Below the pieces are notes generated by a model that was not told the origin of the DNA, ran no database searches, and saw only the letters and a list, made by a program, of their open reading frames with translations. A DNA stretch of 28,303 bases from Heterotrichella gracilis (Eukaryota; Sar; Xanthophyceae; Tribonematales; Xanthonemataceae): positions 1 to 28,303 of the forward strand of contig JAULBX010028161.1 of assembly GCA_032358255.1 (NCBI GenBank), given 5' to 3'. Position numbers and translations under genes: made by a program. Positions 10,341-20,900 of the stretch are shown here, in pieces (the stretch's first letter is position 1; every line of letters begins with the position of its first letter).

Positions 10341-13300
10341 TCAGTATTGAATGACTTGCCGCTCCGCCACAAACTGGCCCGTGAGGCGCTGCGAGGGGGG
10401 CACCAGCGCCAGCCACAGCTCGGTGTCCGCACCCTCAAGAGGGCTTTTTGTCCCCCGCTGCGACGACATATCTGTCTTCACCCATCCCGGGCAGCATGCG
10501 TTGACCATGACCCCCTTGGGCTCCAGCTGAGCCGCTAGGATGCGGGTGTACTGGCTTGCGCACAGCTTTGAGATGCCGTACATGCTGCTGGGCCAACCTT
10601 CCTGAGCGTGCCTGCGGTGCAAAAAAATAAATTAAAGCATGACTTCTATTTCAATTTTGTACTCATTTTCATTACACTAGTGTACTGGCTTGCGCACAGC
10701 TTTGAGGTGTCGTACATGCTGCTAGGCCACCCTTCCTGAGCGTGCCGGTGGCCCAAAAAATAATTAAAATCACATTTTAAAAAAGTATTAAAATCACCAC
10801 TGTTAGTTTTCATTTTTGGTATTTTGTTTTATTGAAACTGGTACATTTCTTCAACCAGCATAACCGCTAGTATGCAGGCGTACTGGCGTGCGCACAGCTC
10901 CCTGCCGTTCAAGTACAGTAAAGCAAAGCATGTTGAATTCTGGAATAATTTGTCCCTTTTAAAAAGTATATACATGGGTGCATTCCCCACCCGTTCAGCT
11001 GCTTCATGCACCTTCATAACTACATCCACCAGCCCCTAGACCACCCACAAAAAAGGAAAAAAACAATGTATTGAACACATCAAACACCCACCTCCCCCTC
11101 TCAATGCCATCCACAAACTCCTCTGCCAGCTTCACCAGCTCCTCTTTGGACTGTGCAACAGCAAACCGCGCCCGCAGCGCATCGTCAGGGACTAGCTTCA
11201 GCAGGCCAGCCCTGCAGCACACGGTTAGGGTTTAGGTTTTAGAGGGCCGTGCCTGCAGCGCATCGTCAGGGACTAGCTTCAGCAGGCCAGCCCTGCAGCA
11301 CGCGTTGGGGATTTAGTGTTCGGGTTTTAGAGGGCCGTGCCTGCAGCACCTCGTCAGGGACTATTCGCAGCAGGCCAGCCCTGCACCACATGCTTAGGGT
11401 TTGGGGTGTAGATATTTAGGGTTTAGGGTTTTGAGGACCATGCCCGCAGCGCATCGTCAGGAACTATCCGCAGCAGGCCCGCCCTGCAGCACACGTGTAA
11501 GGGGTAGGGTTTAGAGGGCAGCGCATCGACAGGGACTATCCGCAGCAGACCTGCCCTGCAGCACACGTTTAAGGGGTAGGTTATTAAGGGCAGCGCATCG
11601 ACAGCGACTATCCGCAGCAGACCTGCCCTGCAGCACACGCTGACCACTAGGGTGTAGGGTGTAGGGTTTTGACAATCGCGCCCGCAGCGCATCATCCAAG
11701 ACCACGTGAAGCATGCTGCGCTGTTGCACAAGTTCACAGCTTGGAATACGGAAGTTGGGAGTCAGGGTTTGGATTTTGAAACCTAAGGTTTAGGAAGCAG
11801 GCCCCGCCCTGTTGCACACTTCTTAGGGTTTAAGCTTAGGCCCGACCTGCTGCCCACATTTTAGGGTTTGGGGTTTGGGCCTGACCTGCTGCACACGTTT
11901 AGGGTTAGGGTTTAAGGTTTAGAGTTCCGGCCCGACCTGCTGCACACGTTGACCACCCTTGCATTGGGGCTGAGGAGGGGCTTGAGGGCCTCGCACACCG
12001 CCATGGTCCCGTAGAAATTGACGCCCAATGTTGTGCGGGCCTCGGAGGGGCCAAATACGTTGCCTTTGTAGGCGAACCCTGGGGAGGGAAAGGGAGGGGG
12101 TTACATAAACTTGTAGGGCGATGGATACAGGTGCAAACTGCTCATCTGTGCTGGGCTGCTTCTATGCATGGGTACTCACTACCCTAAACCCTAAAACCCC
12201 GAACTGCACGCTGCTTCATGCACGGGTATACTCACTTCCCTACACCCTAATACCCTGATTTGTGCGCACCTGCATTGTTGACCAGGATAATGATGCTGCC
12301 CAGCTCGCTTGCGGCCCACCTCGCACATGGCAAAACTGACCCCAGTGGTGCACTACGAGCACAATCACTGGGACGACTACAGTTGATGACAACCCTGCCC
12401 CTCACTCAACCCACTAAAACCTAAGTCCTAAACCCTAACCCTTAAACCATACGCACCCGCGTTGTTGACCAGGATGGTGATGCTCCCCAGCTCGCTAGCG
12501 GCCCACTCCGCAAATGCCGCCACTGACTCTGGTTGGGCAATGTCCAGCTGTTTGAAGAACACGCTACCTGACCCGCTGCTGGCCCGGATCTCTTCTGCTG
12601 CTTTCTTGCCCAGATCAACTGCACACAGCGGGGGAAATACAAAATAAAACCTTAATATTAAAAAAGGACGAGTGAAATTCTTGTTGATTTCACACCCAGG
12701 TCCACTGCCCACAGCGAATGATCACCTTTGGGTTGTAAATGACCATCTATGCTTGCAGTCATGCATGCAAATGATCAAGCACTACATCTTTGGTTCAGGT
12801 ATGGCGCTGTGCTCTCCTCACCATTTCGTGCCGTGACCACTGTCTTGATGCCCAGCTTGGCAAGCTCCTCAGCGATGGTGTAGCCAATGCCCTTGTTGGC
12901 TGCACAGGGGGACATAACCAGGTCAGACCGATAGGTCAGGGGTTAGCGCAAGGCTATGGTGCAGCCAATGCCCTTGTTGGCTGCACAGGGGGACAATAAT
13001 CAGATCACGCGGATGGATCAGGGCCATGCACACTTGCAGGATAGGACCCCTGGTCACCAGAGTGACTTGTAGGCGCAACACACCTGCTACCTCTTTTTGT
13101 GCATTTCATCCTCATCTAGAAAAACAGGGTTACAGGTGCAGATGAGCTAATTCGGTCCTGGAGGTGCATAGCATAGAGCACCCGCTTGAACTGTTGGGTG
13201 TAACCTACGGCTACTTGAAGATACCCATCCCGAAGATGATATCGTAAGATATCCTGACTGCATACTGTAATTGTATGACAATTGAAGTTCAAGTTCAGGA

Positions 13301-13387
13301 TACCCTACCTCCCGTCACCACAGCCACAGTGTCTGGGGTCCACCATTTCTCAGGCGTGTAAGCCTTGTAGCCGCTCTCCCTGTCCAT
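10341..13387 (-). CDS. Short-chain dehydrogenase/reductase, carbonyl-reductase-like, 6 exons
   Basis: NAD(P)H-dependent oxidoreductase of the classical SDR family, closest in layout to carbonyl reductase 1 and plant menthone/salutaridine-reductase-like SDRs; the substrate is unknown. Exons in transcription order: 13387-13309, 12899-12822, 12618-12457, 12078-11937, 11211-11092, 10611-10341. Phases match at all five GT-AG introns, giving 283 aa (human CBR1 has 277). Visible motifs are the cofactor loop TGANKGIG at residues 25-32 (split by intron 1), QLDIAQPESV, NNAG at 104-107, the NVCSRAG segment holding the likely catalytic Ser at about 153, YGISK (Tyr205, Lys209) and NACCPGWVKTDM. The start MDRESGYK is chosen by fit to the family. 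The frame stays open to an upstream ATG at 13564, but that extension includes telomere-like sequence and a possible acceptor, so it is probably untranslated. Introns are full of exon-end copies. Confidence 0.92.
10678..10905 (-). repeat. Two copies of the SDR exon 6 5' end in intron 5
   Basis: Plus-strand 10678-10757 (GTGTACTGGCTTGCGCACAG, CTTTGAGGTGTCGTACATGC, CTTCCTGAGCGTGCC) repeats the exon start at 10546-10612 almost exactly. It loses the CTGCGG acceptor context, reading CCGGTGGCC instead. A third, shorter copy at about 10855-10905 (GCGTACTGGCGTGCGCACAG) decays further. The blocks are separated by AT-rich filler. Confidence 0.9.
11212..11936 (-). repeat. SDR intron 4: array of about ten exon-junction copies with telomere-like spacers
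   Basis: Copies of the exon 5 start lie at about 11249-11303, 11335-11393, 11441-11497, 11517-11572, 11589-11642 and 11677-11735. Shorter units at about 11796-11820, 11836-11858 and 11877-11900 resemble the exon 4 donor end (11928-11950). On the minus strand each full unit reads roughly (A)CGTGTGCTGCAGGGC, GGCCTGCTG, then GACGATGCGCTGC. That is the exon 4 end fused to the exon 5 start, encoding VCCRAGLL(K/R) and VPDDAL-like residues. TTAGGG-like spacers separate the units. Both splice sites of the intron are themselves members of the array. Confidence 0.92.
12142..12345 (-). repeat. SDR intron 3 repeats: tandem filler and copy of exon 3 3' end
   Basis: Plus-strand 12142-12200 and 12205-12262 are tandem (GCTGCTTC.ATGCA.GGGTA, CTCACT.CCCTA, AACCCTA-like, TG.ACGC). 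Next, 12266-12345 (GCACCTGCATTGTTGACCAG, GATGCTGCCCAGCTCGCTTG, CGGCCCACCTCGCA) copies the exon 3 end at 12455-12515, donor included. The copy still encodes part of ILVNNAG with an alternative donor CAATGCAG|GTGCGC, but upstream sequence is frame-disrupted. Confidence 0.88.
12945..13010 (-). repeat. Copy of SDR exon 2 5' end plus acceptor, in intron 1
   Basis: Plus-strand GCCAATGCCCTTGTTGGCTG followed by CACAGGGGGACA occurs at the real exon start (12882-12913) and again at 12965-12996, with flanking TATGGTG and GGATCAGGG-like sequence also matching. The copy supplies a second usable acceptor and the residues ANKGIG. The offset is about 83 bp. Confidence 0.92.
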
Positions 13388-15060
13388 GGCTGTACCCGAA
13401 ATTGCTCGTGAAACTGCTTTGAAGATGTTGCCTGGCAGCTGGGACAAGCTCACAACCCTAAGGGAGGGTGACCGTGGGGCCAGAACCCTGAAGCAGGGTA
13501 ACATCAGGATCGTTAGGGAGGGTTTAGGGTTTTGGGACCCAAGGGAGGGCAATTGTGGGTCCAAGGTGGTTGAGGCAATGTGGGTCTACATCCAAGGGTT
13601 TGCAGCAGGAGCAGGCATAGAGACAGCGACAGGATGCGGCATCAAACCAGGCTGGTGGTTGAGTGGTGCTCGGAACACTTGCGTCACAGATGGTGCCTTC
13701 AGCTGAGGCCACACCGCAAACCCTAAACCTTGAACCGTAAGCAGCTGAGGCCCCATTTGGAGCGATAGAAAACGAGCGTTTTGCTTTCTGGAAAAACACT
13801 CCTTGCAACTCAGGTGCAAGATGCAACAACAGCCAAGGGAACAACTTTAGCACTTCAACCAGCCAGAAAACCCAACTACCCCCACCAGCGATCCTAAACT
13901 CTTGAATGTACTACCCAGGTAGATGATTGGGCTCACTAAGCTGCTGGAAAGCTCAAAAGGGAAGCCAAGAAGGATACTGGCAACCGTCCCTCGTTTCATA
14001 ACAATCTAGGGGGGGCAAAGTGAACACACACATATCCTTCCTTGTTACACAACATCGGACGCAGCTAACCTAGAAGCTCTGCTGCACAGGTCTTTCCAAT
14101 ATCTGGGGTCCTGCTATATGTCCAGACCACAGGATAGGTGGGCATGTGCCTCTGACTGATTCCGCACAGTGAAACCTGCCTCCTGGAACAAACGAAGTCT
14201 ACCGCGACATACGCAAATAACCTGTTACTATGCGTAGCCTGTTATCACATGTACTTACACTCACCTGTACTGTACTCTACCCGGAGACTCCTTCGGTCCA
14301 AGCCCGCCCAAACAAAGGATTGCATGCGTAATGGAATGCATGCATGTGGGAGAAGCAACCTCACCTGAAATTAGGCCGGCTAAGGGCTGTTGAGCGAGAA
14401 GCCTTGTGAGTAATGGATCCAAACGCATTGGGTAGCAGCCGCAAAGACGCCATTCACTGCCCGGTGACCCTGCTCGCGATTGCAGCCCAGCTGGCCAATA
14501 TGCCTGCAAAAGCAACGTTGTGCAACAGCGCTGTCGTTTGACAAGGAGCTCCAGGTATTACATAAGGCTTACATACCAGACAGGTACTGGTTTTTGGGGT
14601 TTGCTCCAACTTCTAGCCAGGTTCGCACCAGCTAGGGCACGATCCCACCCTGAAACCCTACAAGCCACCTCTGGACCCTAATCTCATAAGATGCCATAAA
14701 AGTCTCAAGGGTACTTTCCCTAGTTGCTGAGGCTACGTGCTACTTCTTGCTTGGTAAAAATGGAAAGTGCCCAGATGACGCCCGCAGTGAGCAAAAGGAA
14801 CCCATATACTGGGTGTTCCCAACTTACAAAAACATGTCCTATATATATGTGAGAGCCTACAGCCCTAACAAGTCTTCTATCGTGCACCTTCTAGCAACGT
14901 GCTCTGCAGTTCTCTTACCCACGCATTCTGAACCTGGAACCTGGTGCCGCACTGCCCCACTACACAACAGTAATCTGTACCTACAAAAGAAAAGGAAAAA
15001 TGCGGGGAAGTTTATTGAAAGGTGTTAACCAGGAGGATTTATTCTGCAGTGCAGCAATCC
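13388..15060. other. Intergenic spacer between SDR and PC-esterase genes
   Basis: No exon was recognised. It should hold the SDR promoter and 5' leader (nearest the left) and the PC-esterase 3' end (right). GGGAGGGT and TTTAGGG-like repeats lie around 13450-13545. TTACA at 14824-14828 reads TGTAA on the minus strand, about 235 nt past the PC-esterase stop codon, and is a candidate poly(A) signal. Confidence 0.5.
14824..14828 (-). promoter_or_regulatory. Candidate polyadenylation signal TGTAA for the PC-esterase gene
   Basis: TGTAA on the minus strand about 235 nt downstream of the stop codon. Its position suits a green-algal 3'UTR, but the pentamer alone is weak evidence. Confidence 0.3.
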
Positions 15061-16675
15061 CTATACTAACAACTGCATCAGTTGCCACGCGTACACTGCA
15101 TACCACCCAGGGCTACACGAATGTGTGCAGTCCTTGCCACCGTTGGATGGGTGTAGGTGGTGCGCATCCCATGTGTACCTCCAAGTATCCAAAACTTTGC
15201 AACTCATCTGACTAACATAAGGGTGGGCAAGGACACTGTAAATGCCCCCATACCTGGCAAGGGATAAGTTCCTATTCAAAGCAACGCAAGGCTTAAAATC
15301 ATCGAAAAAGTGGCCAGTACTGTTCTTGTTGAACCAGTACTGGGTCGGGTAGGTGCCATATGGGTTGAGAGGGAAATGTTGGGGTGGGGTGTTTACCCAT
15401 ATGCGCAGCTGTGGGAGGGCATCAGAGTTGGCATTCTCATATGCCACCATGCCCTCCAAATGTTCTAGGTAAACGGCGACGTTTCTGTAAGGAACGTAGG
15501 GATAATGCACCCCAAAATTGAACACCAACACATCCTCCTTGAAATTTGGGACGAGGCTGACCAAGGTGGGCAGTATGTGCTCGTAGATGTGAGTGCCCTT
15601 GTCCGCATTTACCAAGCACACCCGGGTGTTCGACTGCAGATGGAGGCATGCTGGAAAGGGGTCGTAATGGTCAGCTAGACGGCGGAGGACGGGGGAAAGC
15701 GCAGCAACCACCGACCGGTTGGCACCTGGTATTGGCAGCTGCCGGCAGTACTTGGGTGCCACTGAGTACTCTGATAAGAGACACTCGATTATGTGGTGTA
15801 GATTTCGCATCTGAGAGTCCCCAACTATCCACAGTGTCCGCCCTCTGATGCGGTCAAAGAGGCGCTGGGGCTGCAAGTCGCCAAGGTCAGCATTCTTGCC
15901 AAGCAGCATCTGATGCCACTGCAAGGTGGCTGCGTCTGTGCATGGGAACGCCGTCAATCGGCCGCACACCCCTGAACACCGAAACTTCGTTTTGAACCCT
16001 TCCCTCACTTCATCGGGGCAAACCGAGCACAACTTCTCCTGTAGCTTCAGACGCAGCACTGGCGGTAGCGATCCTGCGTCTTGGTGCTTGGACCCTGTAC
16101 CAGGTTGCTGTGTTAGTTGTGTAGTCGTTGAGCCATGGGTGGATGGTTGAGCCATCCCCACACCAACGTAATATGCTTTAGGCATTTCCAACCGGTTGTA
16201 ATGCTTCTGTTGCGTATAGTACTTGTTGCATCCGTGCAAATGCCTCACTGTCACCATATGCACCTGTGCACAAAGCTTAAATGGGCAAGGCTTGGCACCG
16301 TCAGCTGAACGAAACCCGTAAGCGGACAGTTTACCACACAGCAGGAGTATGTATGTACAACTCGGAGCCACGACGGTGTAACGGCTTGAACAACTTCCTT
16401 TAAACTTGCATGCATGCATGTTTACAATGCATGCATATGCACCCACCCATCCAGCACGCCCAGTACTGAGTAACGTGCAACTTAAAATTGAATTCCATAC
16501 CTGCGACATTACGTGGCGCTGTTGGATCGCCCCCTGCTGTCACTACTGTGGCAGCGATCCACACTGCAAATACCGCAGTACCCAGATGGACGCCATTTAC
16601 GTTGCAAGACCCACTTTGATGAGCACGCTCTTTACCGACCGCAACTGAGCGACCATGTTGCGTTGACAGCATCAT
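15061..16675 (-). CDS. Membrane-anchored PC-esterase (PMR5/TBL/NXPE-like), 2 exons
   Basis: GDSL-like acyl-esterase/acetyltransferase-type protein. Plant TBL relatives O-acetylate cell-wall polysaccharides in the Golgi; the substrate here is unknown. Exons: 16675-16501 and 16304-15061, joined in phase 1 (G|CT) for 472 aa. Exon 1 gives a short basic N-terminus and a hydrophobic segment at about residues 29-47 (VHLGTAVFAVWIAATVVTA), consistent with a type II signal anchor. The body has Cys-rich patches, the GDSQ nucleophile block (LWIVGDSQMRNLHH, Ser about 222), FNFGVHYPY, and a C-terminal D-x-x-H block, DCTHSCSPGW (about 450-459). That block matches the TBL DCSHWCLPG block with Trp replaced by Ser. 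The catalytic domain is uninterrupted by introns, unlike the neighbouring genes. The frame stays open upstream of exon 2 to 16509, so an unspliced start is possible. Exon 1 is preferred for its membrane anchor, donor, acceptor and phase. Confidence 0.87.
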
Positions 16676-17970
16676 AACGATACCAACAGCATGGTGGGAA
16701 AACCCACCAGGGGTTCTCGTAGACAATGGTATCCAACACCCATAGCTGCTCTCCCCAGAAGCAGTTACAAATCCCGGTTTGAATACACTCCTAGTATTTT
16801 GTGTGGTTCTTTCTATCCATAACCCTAACTGTTGCAACCAAGGCCATTTAGTTGGTGCATGCATTTATTTGGGTGACCTGGTTTCGCCCCCGCTTGCACA
16901 AGCGCATAGTGGCTCCGCCAGGCTGCCCTAGGGAAGGTGGCCGGACGTTGACTCCAGACTGTGAATAGGCAACGCCCACCTTTGTGGCTGGTGCTTTGTT
17001 TTCGCCCACCCAAAAAGCCCCAGTTACCCAAAAGCTACAGCAGTTCTCCACCGCTGGTTTCCCCCAAAGTGGACATGCCTGAATGCGAAATTGCAGTACA
17101 CTGGTTTGGTGGGCATTTCAAACTTTCCCTGCAAGCCAGGCCGCCCCACTAAACGCTCCCTTTTGCTGTGTAAACTGCGTCTCTGAAGGGGCGATCTGGA
17201 CGGTGCTGGCTGGCTCCTAGACCAATCTGAAATTGCAATCCACACGGCGTGTGTACTGGATCGGGCACGGCCACGGCCACGGCGTCGTACATGGACCAGG
17301 TGTGTATTCTCCACTACCAGCTGTTATCGGTCATGCAAAGCGCGTTGCAGACGCACGTGCAATTTCTGTATGGCTGTAGTTTTCGTTGCAGGGTATGCCC
17401 GCACTTTGTAAAAGGAGTCCACTTTTGCGTGGCAAGCAATGTACACTGTATGCCAGTTTAGCCTTGGGGGCTGTTTCGCCTAGCCGTAGGTGTGGCCTCC
17501 CATCCGTGTGTGGCCACTGCAGGCTCATGCCGCTGCGAGCAGGGATATACACCAAAACAAAACTCAGTAATTAGAAAAAATATAAGTCTGCCCCCTTGCT
17601 GTGAGGTCCCATAGGTCACCACCGTTACCCTTTTTGGTGGGGGTCTGTAGTCCCACAAACCGTTGAGAGTCTTGCGTGATCTGAGGTTCCTGCTGGGTCT
17701 GCCCCCACTCCATTTTACCCCTGCACAGTAGCGAAATGCCAGTGCATTGCTTGCCCTAGCCATTGTTGTCACCCAGTCAGGTCTATGTGGCACAAGGGCA
17801 AGGGCCACATACCACCAGCCTTCCCACCAACCACTGCTCCGGCTCGTGCCACCCCACAACGTGCACTGCCCGCCCCCCTTCCACATTGTGAGAACCCACT
17901 TCCATGTCAATTCAATTGATTTTAATTACAACCGTAATTTAATTAATCACAAGCGTTACCACACATCCAC
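16676..17970. other. Divergent intergenic region, PC-esterase and EYA promoters
   Basis: The two flanking genes are transcribed away from each other, so this 1.3-kb region should hold both promoters. No exon or known element was recognised. An AT-rich patch at about 17905-17950 lies just upstream of the EYA start codon. Minus-strand open frames (for example 17458-17910) look like shadows. Confidence 0.5.
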
Positions 17971-20900
17971 ATGGTGCAGGTTAAACGCCACAAGCCCGAC
18001 TCAATGGAGGGACTCAGTTATGGCGGGGACCAAGCCCCGGCCAACCTCCCCACCACCACAGCTCCTGCCGCATACTACCAGCCTCCCCACCCCTTGAACC
18101 CCGCCCCAACCCCCACCGCCCCCCCCTCGTACCACCAACCTCAGCAGCAGGAGGGAGTGGCACCCCCCACTCTACCATGGCACAATGCTGCCAGCCAGCC
18201 AGTTTCGCAATACCCTCCTCAGGGTTTTGTGGAGCAGCAGCCCTACCCAGCAGTTGGTGGCCAAACGGCACCGCAATACCCTATCCAGGGGTCTGATTAC
18301 CACCCGCAGGTATCCACCTATGTAGCCCAGGCACTGTTTGCAGCCATTATGTACACCATAACATACATGCCTTTCTCCACCCATCCTATATCAAGCATGA
18401 AAGTTGAGAGTTAATGGCTCCAAGTAAGGGCCCCCTGGCTCTGCGCTGCCCAAATGTGCCCTACACTTGTTCATTGCATGTGGGAGCATGATTCCACTAC
18501 AAGATGAAACCCTAAAACCCTAAACCTACCTTCAAGCGCACCCAGCAATGCCCCACCTCCGCAATCCCCACCTCAACCACAACCCCGTCCGCAGGCACAG
18601 GCCAAACCCCACCCATGGGCCCAAGCACCACCCCCCGCCACCCACCACCCCCACCACCCACCACCCCTCCCACAGCCCTTCGGCGCGGCTGCCAGCACCC
18701 CACTGGAGGCGACAGACCCCAGCCCCACACCCCTGGGAATCGAACCCGCAATCTCAATGGCCAGCAGCCAATCCAACATGGAGACTCAGCCGACGATCGA
18801 CCCTGGGACCTCCACAGCCTTCAGGCAATTGAACCCCGGGTTTCCCCTGGGGATGGGGATCGAGCCCCGGCCATCCATGGCAAGCAGCCTGTCTACCCAA
18901 CCCACAGTGGCATCCACGTCTACCTGCCTGGATTTCGATGCCCTGGCTGCCGCTCCCTCGCTGGCGGTGTCTATGGTTTCAATGGGGGCCGAGGGCGATT
19001 TCACAGAGCAGGTGAAGAGCTCTGCCTGCGGTTTGCATTCATTAGGGAAACACGTTGTATAGCCATCATTTCTGTTAGAAGATATGAATAAGCGCCCTGG
19101 TAATACCATGCAATGCAGGCATCGATGCGTTCTTTTTCAACAGAGGGTTGGTGGCATTTTTATTACCACACACTCAAGTTTGTACAATATAAGTATAAAA
19201 TTAAAAAACCCGGAAAAGTAATTCTTGTTATTTACAGTGTTTTATATTGCATTTAATTCACGCAGGTGAAGGGGCCCAGGCGCAAGGTGTTTGTTTGGGA
19301 CCTGGATGAAACTCTCATCATCTTCCAGTCCCTGATCTCGGGCCAATTTGCCTCGGCCAATGGGGGCGGGGGCTTGGTAGAGCGCGGCCAATCGCTGGGT
19401 GACAGGTGGCAACACATCGTGCTGGACATATGTGACCAGCACTTTTTCTTCGACAAGGTGCGGTGGGGCCATCCGTGTGTTTATATAAATTGAGTAGTGG
19501 GTTTGTTCACTGGCATTTCTCTTATACATCCCTTTCTGTGGACACTGCGCTCGCTAAACAATCACCAGAACGCGTGTATGATCAGATGCGCTATAACAAA
19601 CCAATGACTGAAAGATCAGAGACTAACGGATGCTCCTAATTAATTGACTCACTGATTATACCCCCTGTACGCAGATTGAGGATTACGATCAAACGCACCT
19701 GGATGACCTCCAATCATACGACGACCATGCTGATCTGGCGGGCTACGACTTTGCATCGGATGGCTTTGTGGAGCCCTCTGGTCCCCTGTCCTTGCGCCAG
19801 CTGGCGTACCGCTTCAGGCACATCGCACAGCTCTACGAGAGAGGTGCGCATTTCACCCAATTTGATTAGATGAATAGCCAGCAAATTAATAAATATGAAC
19901 GTTGAATAGAAATGCAAAATTTTAATATCTAAGACTTGAGTCAGACACATCCCACAGCTCTACGAGAGACGTGCGCGGTTTTTAATAAATGAAATGTATG
20001 ATAGAAATAGGTGAGGGACACTGATAAGGGAAAATAGCTTTGAATTGGATGGCATAGCGAGACCTTCTTGTTCCCAATCACGACACATGGCACAGCTCCA
20101 CATACGAGGAGCGCACTTTGATGTATGAAAAAGAAATCCCACACCTTACAACAAGCATGTGGAGAAACCCTGAATTCTTCACCCTAAAGCCTTGTATTTG
20201 CCTGTGCGGGGCTGGGTGGCATGGCCAGTGCGCAGCAGCAGGCAGAGGTCCGACGCCTGTTCCACACCCTAATCTGCAAACCTTAAACCCTTGTATCCAG
20301 CTGTGCAGGGCTGGGTGGCATGGCTAGCGCGCAGCAGCATGCAGAGAAACCCTTGTAATTTAAACTTGTAAACCCTAAACATCTAACACCAACCCGAAAT
20401 TCCCTGTGCAGGGCTGAATGGCATGGCCAGTGCGCAGCAGCAGGCAGAGGTTCGTGACCTGTTCCACTCAACGGATCAGATGGTGGGGGGCTGGCTGTCA
20501 CATGCAGGTATGTCTTGGGTTTCAGGGTTTTAAGGCTAAGGGTTTGTTGTCTTGTGTGTGTGGGAGGGGTGGGTGGGTGGGTGGCTATCCCCCTATCACA
20601 TGCAGATGGGTGCAGGGGGGGAGCACATGCACGCGGGGAGGCACCCTTGGCCACTGCTGTTGCATCCCATCACCCCCACATTAGAACCATGTACAATCTG
20701 GGGGTGGGGGCTGGGGGGGATGTTTGCCGCAACATTTTGCTATTGCACAGCGTTCCCTCTGCCCGCTGTGTCCTCACTGTGGGATTGCACTACGGCTGCT
20801 GGTTGTCCGGATCCGCACTGGCACCGTGCCCCACACCCTCCCCACCACAAGGACTGGTATCAGCGTAATACATCATGTTTTATATAGTTATGATGCATTA

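Noticed and set aside
11423..11737. 104-codon minus-strand frame with a repeated peptide (VCCRAGLLRIVP)
   Set aside because: It is the in-frame part of the SDR intron 4 array, not an independent repeat protein.
13388..13564. N-terminal extension of the SDR protein to the ATG at 13564
   Set aside because: The added about 59 residues include translated TTTAGGG-like DNA and a CTTCAG acceptor-like site. The start at 13387 gives the usual family length.
17458..17910. 150-codon minus-strand frame upstream of EYA
   Set aside because: No domain or splice support; Trp/Gly-rich composition typical of an antisense shadow of low-complexity DNA.
18735..18870. tRNA genes on the minus strand
   Set aside because: T-arm-like boxes are present, but no complete cloverleaf with acceptor stem, D-arm and anticodon arm could be drawn, and the segment lies in an EYA exon.
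19012..19091. Read-through of EYA exon 2 in another frame (frame open from 18615 to 19091)
   Set aside because: Only frame 1 joins exon 3 in phase and gives the coherent Pro/Gln/Ser-rich composition; the other frame is a shadow.
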